From Plasmodium coatneyi (taxonomy: Eukaryota > Apicomplexa > Aconoidasida > Haemosporida > Plasmodiidae): a stretch of 64,000 nucleotides of DNA. The stretch spans positions 1,736,001-1,800,000 of the forward strand of contig NC_033566.1 of NCBI RefSeq assembly GCF_001680005.1, in the 5' to 3' direction. The notes below the pieces were generated by a model. That model was not told the DNA's origin. It did no database searches and saw only the letters and a list, made by a program, of their open reading frames with translations. A program made the position numbers and the translations under genes. Of the stretch, positions 10,048 to 20,530 are shown piece by piece; position 1 is the stretch's first letter; each line of letters starts with the position of its first letter.

Positions 10048-11937
10048 TTATGTAGACGATGAAATATATGGGATGGAATATTCTGATGAAGCAATTGTTG
10101 AGGCACCTTCTGTAGAAGAACCGTCGTCGTCGTCATCATCAAACTCATTAAATTCCTTCCTAATGGATCTTCTATTTCTTCCAGAATGGTTATGCTTCCT
10201 CAAGAAGAAAGGTTTGTACTTGTAAAAAATGTATGCCAAGGCAGGAAGTCCTACTGCAGTTAATGCAGAAGGAATTGCAATGGATGTGACGTTGCTGCTA
10301 GCAGGACCCTCTTCCCCTTCTTTTCTGTGACTACCACCACCGTCACTCCCTCCTTTGCCCTCCCCACCAGAGACACCATCTGCTAAATCGGCATCGGAAA
10401 AAGAACCACTACTACCAGCTTGATTTGGATTAGGATTTGGTTTGGGTTTTGAAACACAGGATTCTGGTGATGGTGAACAGTCACTTCCACCTAAAGAGAA
10501 AGAAAAATACGAAAGGTTATTTCAAACTAATATTTCTTTTCTTTTTTTTTTTTTTTTTTAATTACACCCTTCGGGTGTACTTTCCCCCAAGGGGGAATAT
10601 ACACTTATCACCCCTAAGAACCTTCCTTTCTTCCACCCTAACACGCCTAAAAACCCACCTACCACTAACCAACTACCACTTAAAAACCTTCCCTTCCGCC
10701 CAACCATCCCTAACAACCTTCCTTCCACCTACCACCCCTAACAACCTTTCTTCCACCAGCTAAGAACCCACCTACCATCACCCTAACAACCCACCTACCA
10801 CCATCTAACAATCTTCCTTCAATCTACCACCTAAGAACCTTCATTCTAACACCCCTAACAGAACCTTCCTTCCGCCTACTACCACCCTAACAACGGACCT
10901 ATCACCCTACCACCTAACAACTTTCCTTCCACCACCGATCTACCACCCCTAACAACCTTTCTCCCTTCCACCTACCACCAACCACCCCTAACAACCCACC
11001 TATCATCAACCACATTCCACCCCTAAGAACCTTCCTACCACCTACGACCCCGAACAACACACCTACCACCTAACAACCATCCTTCCACCTAACAACCATC
11101 CTTCCACTTAACAATTTTCCTTCCATTCTACCCCCCCGAACAACCCACCTACCACCACCCTAACAACCCACCTACCACCATACCATAGAACAATATAACA
11201 CAATCTACCCCTCTGGTCAAACACACCTCCATTTGTCACTTACCATCTACGACGGCGTCACCTAAGTCGAAGTCATCTCCAGCAGAAGGTTTCTTTGGAG
11301 TGGAGCACGGTAATTTCCCTAATTCTTCGTCACTGCATTTGTCCTCATTCTCCCTAAACCAGGCGCAATATGGGTCCCTATTTGTGGGCATACGGGGACA
11401 TCTCCCATTTACAGTTGCACATGCTGCCTTAATTTTAACTATATTTTGTTCATAAGGTGTACCACAGGAATTTGCCCCAGTACTTACATAACCTTGTAGA
11501 GCTGTATAATCCTTAACATAATCATATATTATTTTTCCCTCATTGAATATGTTTCTGTTAACACTTCCACAAAGAATCTGATATCCTGGATTTCCACATG
11601 TACTCTTTATGTCTTCGCATATTGAGAACATTATGCCTGTGAAGTCTGTTTCCCTATTGCTACCTTCCTGCAGTTTGTCCCATATTTTATCACCTAACCA
11701 ATAGTACAGGAAGTTGTAACGTTCACTCTTCGTTGTACTCCCCGTACCCATTTCTGATGTGGCACAACAGGCGCGCAAAATACCGTTCTTATATTCTCCC
11801 CCTATACTATTAAAAGGCCCCAGTGTACTCCTTACTGCATTTGCAAGCTCACAAAAAGTTGTACTTGTACTTTCATCCAACTCCCTATATAACTTCCTGG
11901 AAGGTAGTTTATTTACGGGATCGTTCTCCTCTTCCTC
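10048..11937 (-). CDS. pir/KIR family protein with CD99-like segments
   Basis: The ectodomain exon (11244-11937) opens LPSRKLYREL and carries the pir motif FLYYWLGDKIW and then YDYVKDYTALQG. It ends with KKPSAGDDFDLGDAVVDG at a phase-1 donor (G/GTAAGT). The last exon (10048-10490, after TTCTCTTTAG) starts with a Cys/Pro linker. It runs through KPNPNPN, SGSFSDADLADGVSGG and GSHRKEGEE, then has a membrane segment (IPSALTAVGLPALAYIFYK) and a tail ending SIPYISSST. From memory, the quoted blocks match primate CD99 in the same order. The body is 378 residues. A possible first exon is 12051-12092 (CAG/GTTACC). The 753-bp intron is a minisatellite. CD99-like segments in KIR proteins have been reported for P. 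knowlesi, where mimicry of a host T-cell regulator was proposed. Function here is inferred. Confidence 0.88.
10491..11243 (-). repeat. C-rich (plus strand) minisatellite intron of the CD99-like pir
   Basis: Imperfect units around CCACCTAACAACCTTCCTTCC and CCACCACCCTAACAACCC fill the intron between the two CD99-like coding pieces. The transcript sense is G-rich (GGTTGTTAGG, GGTGGTAGG). The donor is GTAAGT and the acceptor is TTTCTCTTTAG. A long poly-T run (10537-10559 on the plus strand) lies near the acceptor. Confidence 0.8.
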
Positions 11938-14100
11938 CTATAAATATAGTTCAAGTGTTATATACACTTTTATATTTCCCCCTATATTGCACATAGAATA
12001 CTATATAAATGACGTACTCCTATCTATGATAAATAAAAATGAGGGGTAACCTGTAATATTCTTCCCCTTCTTCTTTCCATTGTGCTTGTCATTGTTCATA
12101 TGTATGTGTATGTTGCTTTTGTATATATATTATAAATTCATGTTATAAAATGTGTGTTGTGTTGCTCCTATATATATTTATACATTTGTAATATATATGT
12201 GTGTGGGAACATTTTTCACATGTTCCATAATGATTATGTATATGAATATGGATGAGTATGAATATGAGTATGTGTCAAAATTTTGCATTCTCTCTCTGTG
12301 AAAACAACACTACACATTCATTAATTTCTTCCAAAAGTAACAAAATAACACATTACATACGTATGTATATTAAATCATCCTGTTCCCATAATTAAGGTAC
12401 AAAAATGTAGGAACAACTGAGCACAGGGTCCCAAATGTAAATAAGAATAACAGAAAGAGAGAGGAGATGTAATTACAAAAAATTTTTTTTTTTTTTTTTT
12501 TTCTCTTATACACGTTCCTTCTTTATGCATGCTCCATATGGTTCGATTTTGCGCGATTACTGAGAACGTTATGTTACTACTTACACGCCTTAGCTTCTAC
12601 ATATACATATAATAATGTGCATGCACCCCTTCCCCTCTTTGGATAAAAAGAATTTTCATATATATATATGTGTGTATGTAGGTACATTGCTTATTTTATG
12701 TTTTATTGTTGTTTTGCTTGGAGGAAGGGGAGATTGCCCATTAAAAAATTGATCACACATATTTGTAGTATAGTACATGCATATGCATAGTACACTCTTC
12801 CCCCCTTTTTAAATGTGTATATCAATTTATACTCATTGAAGTGGCGTTATTTTATGAGCAAGATACAGGCGAAAAATTCAACACAGAGAATTGCATTATG
12901 CTTAGAACAAAAGTACATATGCGCTCTTGTAAGAACACTCTGTAGTACAGTTACTCCCTTATTCGTATAATCATTCAATAATAATAATTTTCTCTTCATT
13001 CCCTTCCTTTTTTTTTTTTTATTCTTTTCCTTTCTGGTGAGTACACTACAAATAACTTCTCTATATAAAATATAAATTGTATTACCTAAGCTGTTCCTTC
13101 TCTCCCTTCTTTTTAATGTAGATTATGTTTTTTATGCATTAAGGTATTCCTTTTATTTTTTTCTTCTTTTCCTCCTCTACTATAAGTATATCTTAAGGGA
13201 CTCACTACAACATATATACATTACATTATATGCTACCTAAACTGCCGTGACACTGACCTTCTTTTTTCCCCCACCCCACCCCCTTTTTACTTTAAAATCC
13301 ATATTATACATTTTTTATATACTCATTCATCCATATATTTGTTTGTTTTTTTTTTTTTTTCCTTCCCGGTTTTGAGTTTTAAAAAACGTTAAAAAAAAAG
13401 TTAAAAGGAAGTTAAGTGGAGGGAAGGAATTTAAATGGAAGGAAGAAGTGTAGGTTCCTCCCTCCTGCGCTCCCTTACCTTCTATGTGTATTGCAGCAGT
13501 ATGTACATACATATATATATGGAATGATCATACATATATGAACCTCCACTGCTCCATTATGTAGGTACTCATCGTAAGGTACAGTTATAGGAACAATAAA
13601 TAAATGAATGAACATACATTTTACAATGCTGCGTACATACATGCACACATCCTATGTAAATAATCCGCGTTCCGCACACGCCTATTCATGCATGTACATG
13701 CGCCCCTTTTTTATCGTATTCCACGTGTAATGAAGTAGTTATCATATTTTACGAATGGAAGGAAGGAAATTACTTATTATTGTATTAAATTTTTATGTGC
13801 GTTGCCATAGCATTCATCACTCCCCCATATGGAACACATCACATTGTGAAACGGACACTATATGGAACGGACATTATATGATAGGTCCATTATTGTGGGT
13901 GTCCATTATGGTGTAGTTAACCAAACTGAACTTACAACCATGGAAGAATGGAAGCATGGAACAGCAGTTTTTTAATAAAATGTGTATACACATAAAAAGT
14001 GGTACACATACACAGTGCAGTGTATATACACAGCTACTACAACTGCTCTATATACACACACTCCACACTGTGTGTATATAGGGGATGTATGCATCTTTCA
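11938..14100. other. Intergenic AT-rich DNA between divergent genes
   Basis: It contains the 5' side of the minus-strand pir (possible exon 1 at 12051-12092) and far-upstream DNA of SICAvar 1. The stretch 13640-13870 is clearly similar to 54480-54680 upstream of SICAvar 2: both have TTTTTTATCGTATTCCAC, AGTAGTTATCATATTTTACG and ACTTATTATTGTATTAAATT in the same order. No coding sequence is supported. Confidence 0.55.
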
Positions 14101-15497
14101 TTATTGCGACATCATGTTTTATAAATAAATGCATTATGCCCTGTCCTGAATGGGACAGGGCAGTGCACATTCCGTTCAAACAATATGTTTCTCCATGGTA
14201 AGTAGAACATTGTAGACTGTTAGTTCTAGCGCTTTGTGATGGTAATAGTAAATTTTCTTCCTCCCCCAAGGGGAACAACATTTCCTTCCTGAAGGAAAGG
14301 AAGGAACAACACTTCTTAAGGGAGGAAGAAACAACATCCTTCCTAATGAGAAGGAAGGGAAAGAACAACCTTCTTTAGGAAGGAGAGAGTGAGAAAGAGG
14401 AAGGCAAGGAGGGTTGAAGGAAGGGTAAGGAGGGGGAAGTAAGGAAAGGAGGTGGTGTAAGGAAGGAAAGGAAAGAGGAAGGAAAGGAAAGAGGAAGGAA
14501 AGGGTTAGGGTGAGGTAAGGAAAAGGGGGGCAACATCCTTCTTCCCTGTGGGGGACAAAGGTTCCCCTTTGGGGGGACAATTTCGACAGAGAACAGTTCC
14601 TTTCCTAAAGAAAAGGTAAATTTTCTTCATGGTTAAGGTAATATGTATAGGGAGGGAGAGTGTATAAATTTCCTACTTCCCCCCCCTTTTCTCATTTGGA
14701 AGTAGTACAGAACAGATGTGAACCATTCTGTGGTATAGTGCTTATGCGTGCAAAATTGTGCTCATAATTCTTCATTTTAGCAACTTTATTGTGTGGGAAT
14801 TTAGTTATTCGCAAATCTTCCCTTTAAGAGTTTTTTTTTTTGCAGAAACAATGTTTTTCCTTTTTTAACTTTATTTGCTGACAGTTCTTCTTATGTACGG
14901 TAATTATTTATTTTGACCATTCCTTCTTAAATTATGCACATAGAAGGAAAAAAAATTGAATGGGAGAGAAGGAGAATTAGCACGAAAAATAATTTATATC
15001 GAACAAATAAGTTGCACAAAGCATACGTAAATAGGTATTAAAAGGTAATAAAATGAAATGTTCCGTTTGTTCCTTCCCTTTTTTTTTTCGCACTATATTT
15101 CATATTTGTTCGGAAAGAAAAAAAAATTTTGAGAGGTATACAGGAGAGAGTATCCCGAACAGCGTATCCAAATTCCAGTTGAGCAAAAAAAATTGTTCCC
15201 TTATTGCGCATTAATTGCAATACTACACGTGTTCCCTATAGTTGCGTGAAAATCTTTCCTTCTTACAATGCTTTGACAATGTATTAATGATAATTCTTTC
15301 CTTAAAAAAACTGCATATCTAACAATTCCGTATTAAACAGTATTTTTCTGTTACAACATTCCTATGGTTCTTTTAATATGAATAAAAATCTAGGAAAAAG
15401 GAAAGGAGTTAATTATCATGGGAAAAAACTATACACAGGATATAGGAAGCATATAGCGCATATATAGATGCGTGTCGAAGAATAAGTGCACAACAAA

Positions 15498-15528
<31 letters not shown>

Positions 15529-16150
15529 GAGAAATATAAAAAAGAGTGATACAATTTTGTGCGCGCACTTTATTTTTCTCCTTTAATTTTTTTATTTCTA
15601 TGAAGCATAAAAATATTATTTTGTACAGATGAATGCGAACATAAATTAAATTGGAAAAATAATGCATTAAACATTGGATAGGTGGATGTAGGATTAATAT
15701 ATGCATAGAACCTTAAAAAAAGAAAGGATCGAATGTGGCATTGTGTTACATTTTCAAAATTCCCTATGCATATTTTATTGTTAAGTATGGATCAATTTGT
15801 TTTAATTTAGAACCCTTTCCCTTAGATTCGTTAGAAATTTACAGTACTTAAATTAAGAAGTATAAATAATGTAAGATCGAAGAATAACATGTGAGTATAA
15901 TGGTAGAAGTATTTCATATATTATAGAATGTTGTCAACATAGATGTATAGAAAGATTAATGAAGGAAAGGGGTAATGTAATAATTCAGTCTATTATATTA
16001 AGACGGAAGGAAACTAATATGATACATCAAATAGAGAAGAACTATGTACAGCGTTATTGTACAAGGAGAGCACTAATTATTTAATATAAGAAATATGTAA
16101 TAAGCATAAGTGAATATAAGAATGAAGAATAACCTTGTTGGAATAATAAA
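14100..16150 (+). promoter_or_regulatory. Conserved upstream/leader region of SICAvar 1
   Basis: Several blocks recur in the same order upstream of SICAvar 2. Block 14135-14290 matches 55101-55250 and includes a hairpin (GCCCTGTCC, 6-nt loop, GGACAGGGC) and ATG/GTAAGT at 14195-14203. The A/G-rich GGAACAACAT blocks at 14280-14620 match 55220-55680. Block 15300-15830 matches 56470-56980 (AACAATTCCGTATTAAACA, GGTTCTTTTAATATGAATAA). Conservation over about 2 kb of non-coding DNA suggests a promoter and untranslated leader, but I see no defined transcription start. Confidence 0.55.
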
Positions 16151-16243
16151 ATGAATGTGGAATTCGATAAATTGAAGGAACAATGGCAAAATTCGATAAA
16201 TTGAAGGAACAATGGAAAAATTCGATAACTTGAAGGACAGGTG
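16151..16243 (+). repeat. 29-bp tandem triplication across the SICAvar 1 start codon
   Basis: The core ATTCGATAAATTGAAGG occurs three times with a period of 29 bp (units begin at 16161, 16190 and 16219; the third is diverged). It creates ATGs at 16151, 16183 and 16212. The first two open frames of 17 and 16 codons that stop at 16204 and 16233. Only the third reads through to the exon 1 donor. In SICAvar 2 the matching exon has a single copy (MSEDFDKLKEQW). Confidence 0.9.
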
Positions 16244-19200
16244 GATTAAAGCAGGAGGATTAGAGGGGACACAGGGAGAGGTAAATTTCTTTATTCAAGA
16301 ATATATGTATAATCATAGTTTAAGCATGAATATAAGAATAATTATGCTGTACAATGGTGGAACATATATTTCCTGCGGGTTGTATATATAACACTGTACT
16401 CTCCTTATTTGCAGGAACAATTATTAAAGATGATTGAAAAATGGATCAGTGCAATGGATGGTGACGTAGAACAGGAAGATTTAGATATTGGAAAGGCAGC
16501 ATGCCAGAAGCTGACAATAAATGGGGCTCCTGCAACCGACGAGGAAAAAGAATGGTGCGCATTTATTGTAGGAGAATTCTGGAAAATAAAACAGAAGATG
16601 AACGAGGGAAGCAGTAGTAATCCATGGAATGTGAAAATAGCGCAATACATTGAGTGTGCTATAAGGAGAGTGTGGTTAATCGCATATGGAACAACGTACT
16701 GTAGGGCCAGGGAAGTTATAAAACTCGCTTTCGATGTATGGGACGAATTTTGCAAAGAAACAGTGGGGGGAGAACAATGTTATAAATGTGATTATGGAAC
16801 AGTTCCAGTTGTGTTTGTGGGAAAAACAGGTGTCTACAGTCTAATAACAAAGAAAATAGTTGAAGAGAACGGGATATCACAGGAAATGCTTAGCAGGGTA
16901 CCCAAAGATGCATGTAATAGAAGTAAAGGGCCGGGCAGTAATACAGGAGAAACCAGTAAAGAGGGACAACAAGAAACGAAGCAACCGAAAATGACAGCAG
17001 GGCAGTTTTATTTCATAAGCAAATTATTAGCGCAATGGATAAAAGAACACGGTATTGGCAAAGTGGATAACTTTGAGGTAATAAATTTTAAATATAGAAG
17101 GAAAAAATAGCATAGAAATATAAGAGAACAATGTAATTCAAATATGGTTCATAGTGTACCGTGTTGTGGACGCGGGAATTATATACATATATGATTACGC
17201 TCACTTATTTTGTAGGATCAAATATGGAATAATTTGCAGGAATTATTTAGGAACATGATGGAAAACATAGAGGAAAGTACGGGGCCAGAAAATTTGCTCT
17301 GTAGTATGCCTGACGATAAGGGTAACTCAATAAAAGAACATAGTAAAGGGTACAATTTATGCAAAATGTTAGTGAGAATATACTTCTGGATAAATGGATT
17401 AGAGCCGAAATGGAAGAGGAACTTAGGGTGGCAATGGAAAATAAAAGAGTGGGAGAAAAGTGTAAGTGAAGGGGAAAAAGAAATACAAGCTTATCTTAGG
17501 TGCCTTATAGGAAAAGTAACTATGACCAGAATGTTAGGACGACATTGTGCCTTAGACAAAGTAGCAGGAATAGTTAGTGGAGCTGTAGACGGGTACATAG
17601 GGGCTTTTGGAAGTGGCGACCATTATGAGGTTTGTAAGGAAGTCGATATTAGCAGTGTAAGAATGGGTGGAAGATTAATATGGAAAGAATTAGGTCAATG
17701 GATAAATGAATATCACCGGGAGAAAGATGAAAGGAGAGCATTAAAAAAAGTGGAAAAAATGGACACTGCACTACACAGAATAAAGGAGGCAGGGAAAATT
17801 TGCCCACCAGAAAAAAGGGAGGACGGAGAAAGTAGATCAAATACTTTAGAAAAGTTAGGAATAAGTGGTGTAGATAAGGAACCAGACATAAGGAAGGATA
17901 CTAAAACTTGGGAGAAGGGTGCTATGGAGGAAGCATTGGATGAGGCAAAGAAAGTGAACAACGCTGATGAACTTATGGAAAAAATGAAGGACCTGGAACA
18001 GAAGTTAGAGGAGGAGTATGGGGAATCTGCAAAAAAAGCTAAGAAAGTGCAGGACGCTGCACAACCACAGGGTAGGGTCGATAGTACTGCGGGGGATGAT
18101 GTTGTTCTACCCTTACCATCACCCCCCAACCCTGGACACCCCGGAACGGTTAGTGGAGGGGAGGCAGGAGGGGGGAAGTCTATATCAAGTGAAGCGAAAG
18201 AGTCAGGCAGAGAAAAGGAACCGCAAGAAGAGGAAGATGAGAAACCTAAGGCACCAGTACCTATACCAGAAAAACCAGAACCAAAAGAACCGAAAGACAC
18301 TAATCAAACAGAGACAGGTAAGTCTGCAACTCCAAACTGTGATGGTAATAAAGGTGTAGATGGTGGTTTGGGTGCAGCTGAAGCATGTTTCAGTGATCTT
18401 GATGATCCGACACCAGCAGAACCCTCTGCTCCTCTTCCTAATGAGGATCATGAAGCCACTGGGACTACTGGTCCTGTTGGTGAACCAGGTAGTAAAGTAG
18501 GTGAGACCAATGTAATAGAAGGTAAAGCAGAACTTACTCCCGATTCTCTTTCTACAGGTGCTGCAGCAGATCTAACCTCCCGAACTCCAAGCACAGGAAC
18601 AGACACAAAAACACCGGTATCTTCCAGTTCAAGTGCAAGTTCAAGTTCAGGAAGTTCTTCCAGTAATTCAGGTGACGAGACAGTTAAAACTGTTGAACAA
18701 AGTAGTGGTCCAGGTGCCGGTTCAGTACCACCAGCCCCGGGATCACATTCTGTAGTAGTGACCGTAGAAACACATACAACATCACATTCACCAAGACCAA
18801 GACAGGGGAAAAGCAGATTAGCACTTCCGCTCCCTAGTAAGGTAAGGGAGGTAGGGAAGGAAGGGGTCCATCACCCCTTCCTTCCTTACCTTCCTACAAT
18901 TCCTACCACCATTGGAATCATCACCATGATTTACCTCCTTTGGAAGGTAAAAGAAGAAAGAGCTTAAAAAAAAGGTTTTAACAAAAAAGGAAAAAGAAAA
19001 AAGGAAAAAGGAAAAAAAAAATAAGAAAAAAAAAATTTTAGGGTCCCGGGTTCCGCGTTTGCGCGTATAAGAACAACCATGTGGCCTGCTATTTCGCTGC
19101 TTAAGGAAGGGTATACACCTATTGTTTGAATGCAGAAAAAAAAAAAAAGAAAAAAAAAATGAAGAAAAAAGGAAAAAAGAAAGAAAAACAAAAAAAAGAA

Positions 19201-20017
19201 AAAAAAAAAAGCAAACGTGAATAAATGAGTGTTTGTGTGTGTAGGATTTCGCAATTTAGGGATGTGTATGTATAGTATTTCTCATTTTAGTGTGTGTATG
19301 TGTAGGATTTCGCATTTTAGGGTGTGTATGTGTAGGATTTCCCACTTGCGTTTGAAGTAGTAATTATTGTTGTGTGTGAACAAACATTTCGCACCCCAAA
19401 AATTATTTTTCTTTTCTTTTTTGTAGTATTTTGCCGTACCCATTAAAAGAAGACGTTACAGAAGAGCTCATTATGTATCTGGTCCAACTTCACAAGAAAG
19501 AGTCCTTGCTCATGTGGACGAGCCGGATGATCCACAGGAATATACCTTAGTAAAGAAACGCAAACAACCAAGATCTGTTCCAACAAAAACGAAGAAACCA
19601 AAAAAACTTGTCGATCGCCGTGGTGTCGGTCGTCGCACCATTATTGATATTCATTTAGAAATCTTAGACGAATGTCAACGGGAAGACCTGCATTCGACGA
19701 AGGAAGACTTCTTTGAAATTTTGGTTCGGGAATTCATGCGTCCTGAATTCATAAAAGAGAAAAATGTTCCTGAGGAACAAGTTTCTATGGTTGATGTTCC
19801 TAAGGAACAGGTTCGAAGTTCAGGTTCAGATTCCGGGTTTAGGGAGGAAGACTTTGTTCCTCAGAAAAATTTTCTAAAGGAAGAGGTTCCAAGTTCCGAT
19901 TCCGGGTTTAGGGAGGAAGACTTTATTCTTACAGAAGATATTCCTGAGGAAAATATTCCTAAGGAAAGTGTTCCTATGGAACATGTTCAATGTTCAGTTT
20001 CCGGTTTTAAAGTGTAG
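16212..20017 (+). CDS. SICAvar: SICAvar variant antigen 1 (short type)
   Basis: Schizont-infected cell agglutination antigen, a variant protein displayed on the infected red cell. Exons: 16212-16280, 16415-17077, 17216-18946 and 19427-20017, all phase 0, total 1017 residues. Exon 1 reads MEKFDNLKDRWIKAGG. Exons 2 and 3 hold the Cys-containing SICA N-terminal region (CAIRRVWLIAY, then LRCLIGKVTMTRMLG). A long Pro/Glu/Ser-rich linker follows, then HHPFLPYLPTIPTTIGIITM and YLLWK as the membrane segment. The last exon is the conserved cytoplasmic domain (RRRYRRAHYVSGPT, EYTLVKKRKQPRSVPT, RRTIIDIHLEILDECQ, DFFEILVREFM). Few exons and few Cys-rich domains suggest the smaller SICAvar class rather than the large multi-domain type. 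The start is the third ATG of a triplication. A possible optional intron lies at 18318-18557. Confidence 0.93.
18318..18557 (+). other. In-frame 240-nt segment with intron-like ends (possible exitron)
   Basis: The segment starts ACAG/GTAAGT and ends CTCTTTCTACAG/GT. It is 240 nt (a multiple of 3) and has no in-frame stop. It sits at the place where SICAvar 2 has a phase-1 intron (59313-59608). Removing it would keep the frame with the same phase-1 junction. It encodes a Gly/Pro/Glu-rich stretch including GPVGEPGSK. Whether it is spliced cannot be told from DNA. Confidence 0.45.
19215..19355 (+). repeat. Tandem repeats in the SICAvar 1 last intron
   Basis: Units of about 30 bp contain GTGTAGGATTTCGCATTTTAG followed by GGTGTGTATG. 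The same repeat is found in the last intron of SICAvar 2 (60240-60405). The intron itself runs 18947-19426, with A-rich stretches at both ends. Confidence 0.75.
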
Positions 20018-20530
20018 TAAATATTTTTTTCTTTTTTACCTTTTTTTTTGTAATGCATGAAAGTGTTTACATGTTCATGTGTAATTAATATAAACCGGAA
20101 AAAAAAAAAAAAATTTCTTCCCCACTTTAGTTTGACTTGTTTGGTAAAATTTTTTTTTTATTGAACAATTAAAAAAATGCTTATTCATTCTGTTACAAAA
20201 TTTTGATTTCATAATATTTTTTTTTTGTTTTTTTAAAATACATGAATATTTCTTTAAAGAGGTCAGCACCTTTTTCGTTTTTTTCTGTTCTGCGTCCCGT
20301 TCGAAGAGTACCTTATCTCAAGTTGTTATTTAAACATACAAATGTAGGAAGGAAAAAAGGAAGGAATAAAAAAAGAAGGAAAGGGAAAAAAGAAGAAAGT
20401 GTCTCTTTTTTTTTTTTTTTTTTACACTGCATATATAAAATGTGTGAGCGGTGTTGTTTATGAGTCCCCCTCTTCAGGGAGGGGCACACACTCATTCAAC
20501 ATTCCAATGTTTTACATACAATGGTGTGTT
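20018..20530. other. Convergent 3' flanks of SICAvar 1 and a pir gene
   Basis: Downstream of the SICAvar 1 stop, the block with GCATGAAAGTGTTTACATGTTC and CCCCACTTTAGTTTGA (about 20050-20160) recurs after SICAvar 2 (61018-61130). It also recurs without any SICAvar at 38735-38830 and 45090-45150. It is probably a 3' untranslated or terminator region. The part from about 20410 belongs to the 3' flank of the minus-strand pir. No coding sequence is supported. Confidence 0.55.

Noticed and set aside
14048..14580. Minus-strand ORFs of 106 and 134 codons
   Set aside because: They run antisense through the conserved SICAvar leader and its purine repeats. Conservation there follows DNA blocks and shows no coding pattern.
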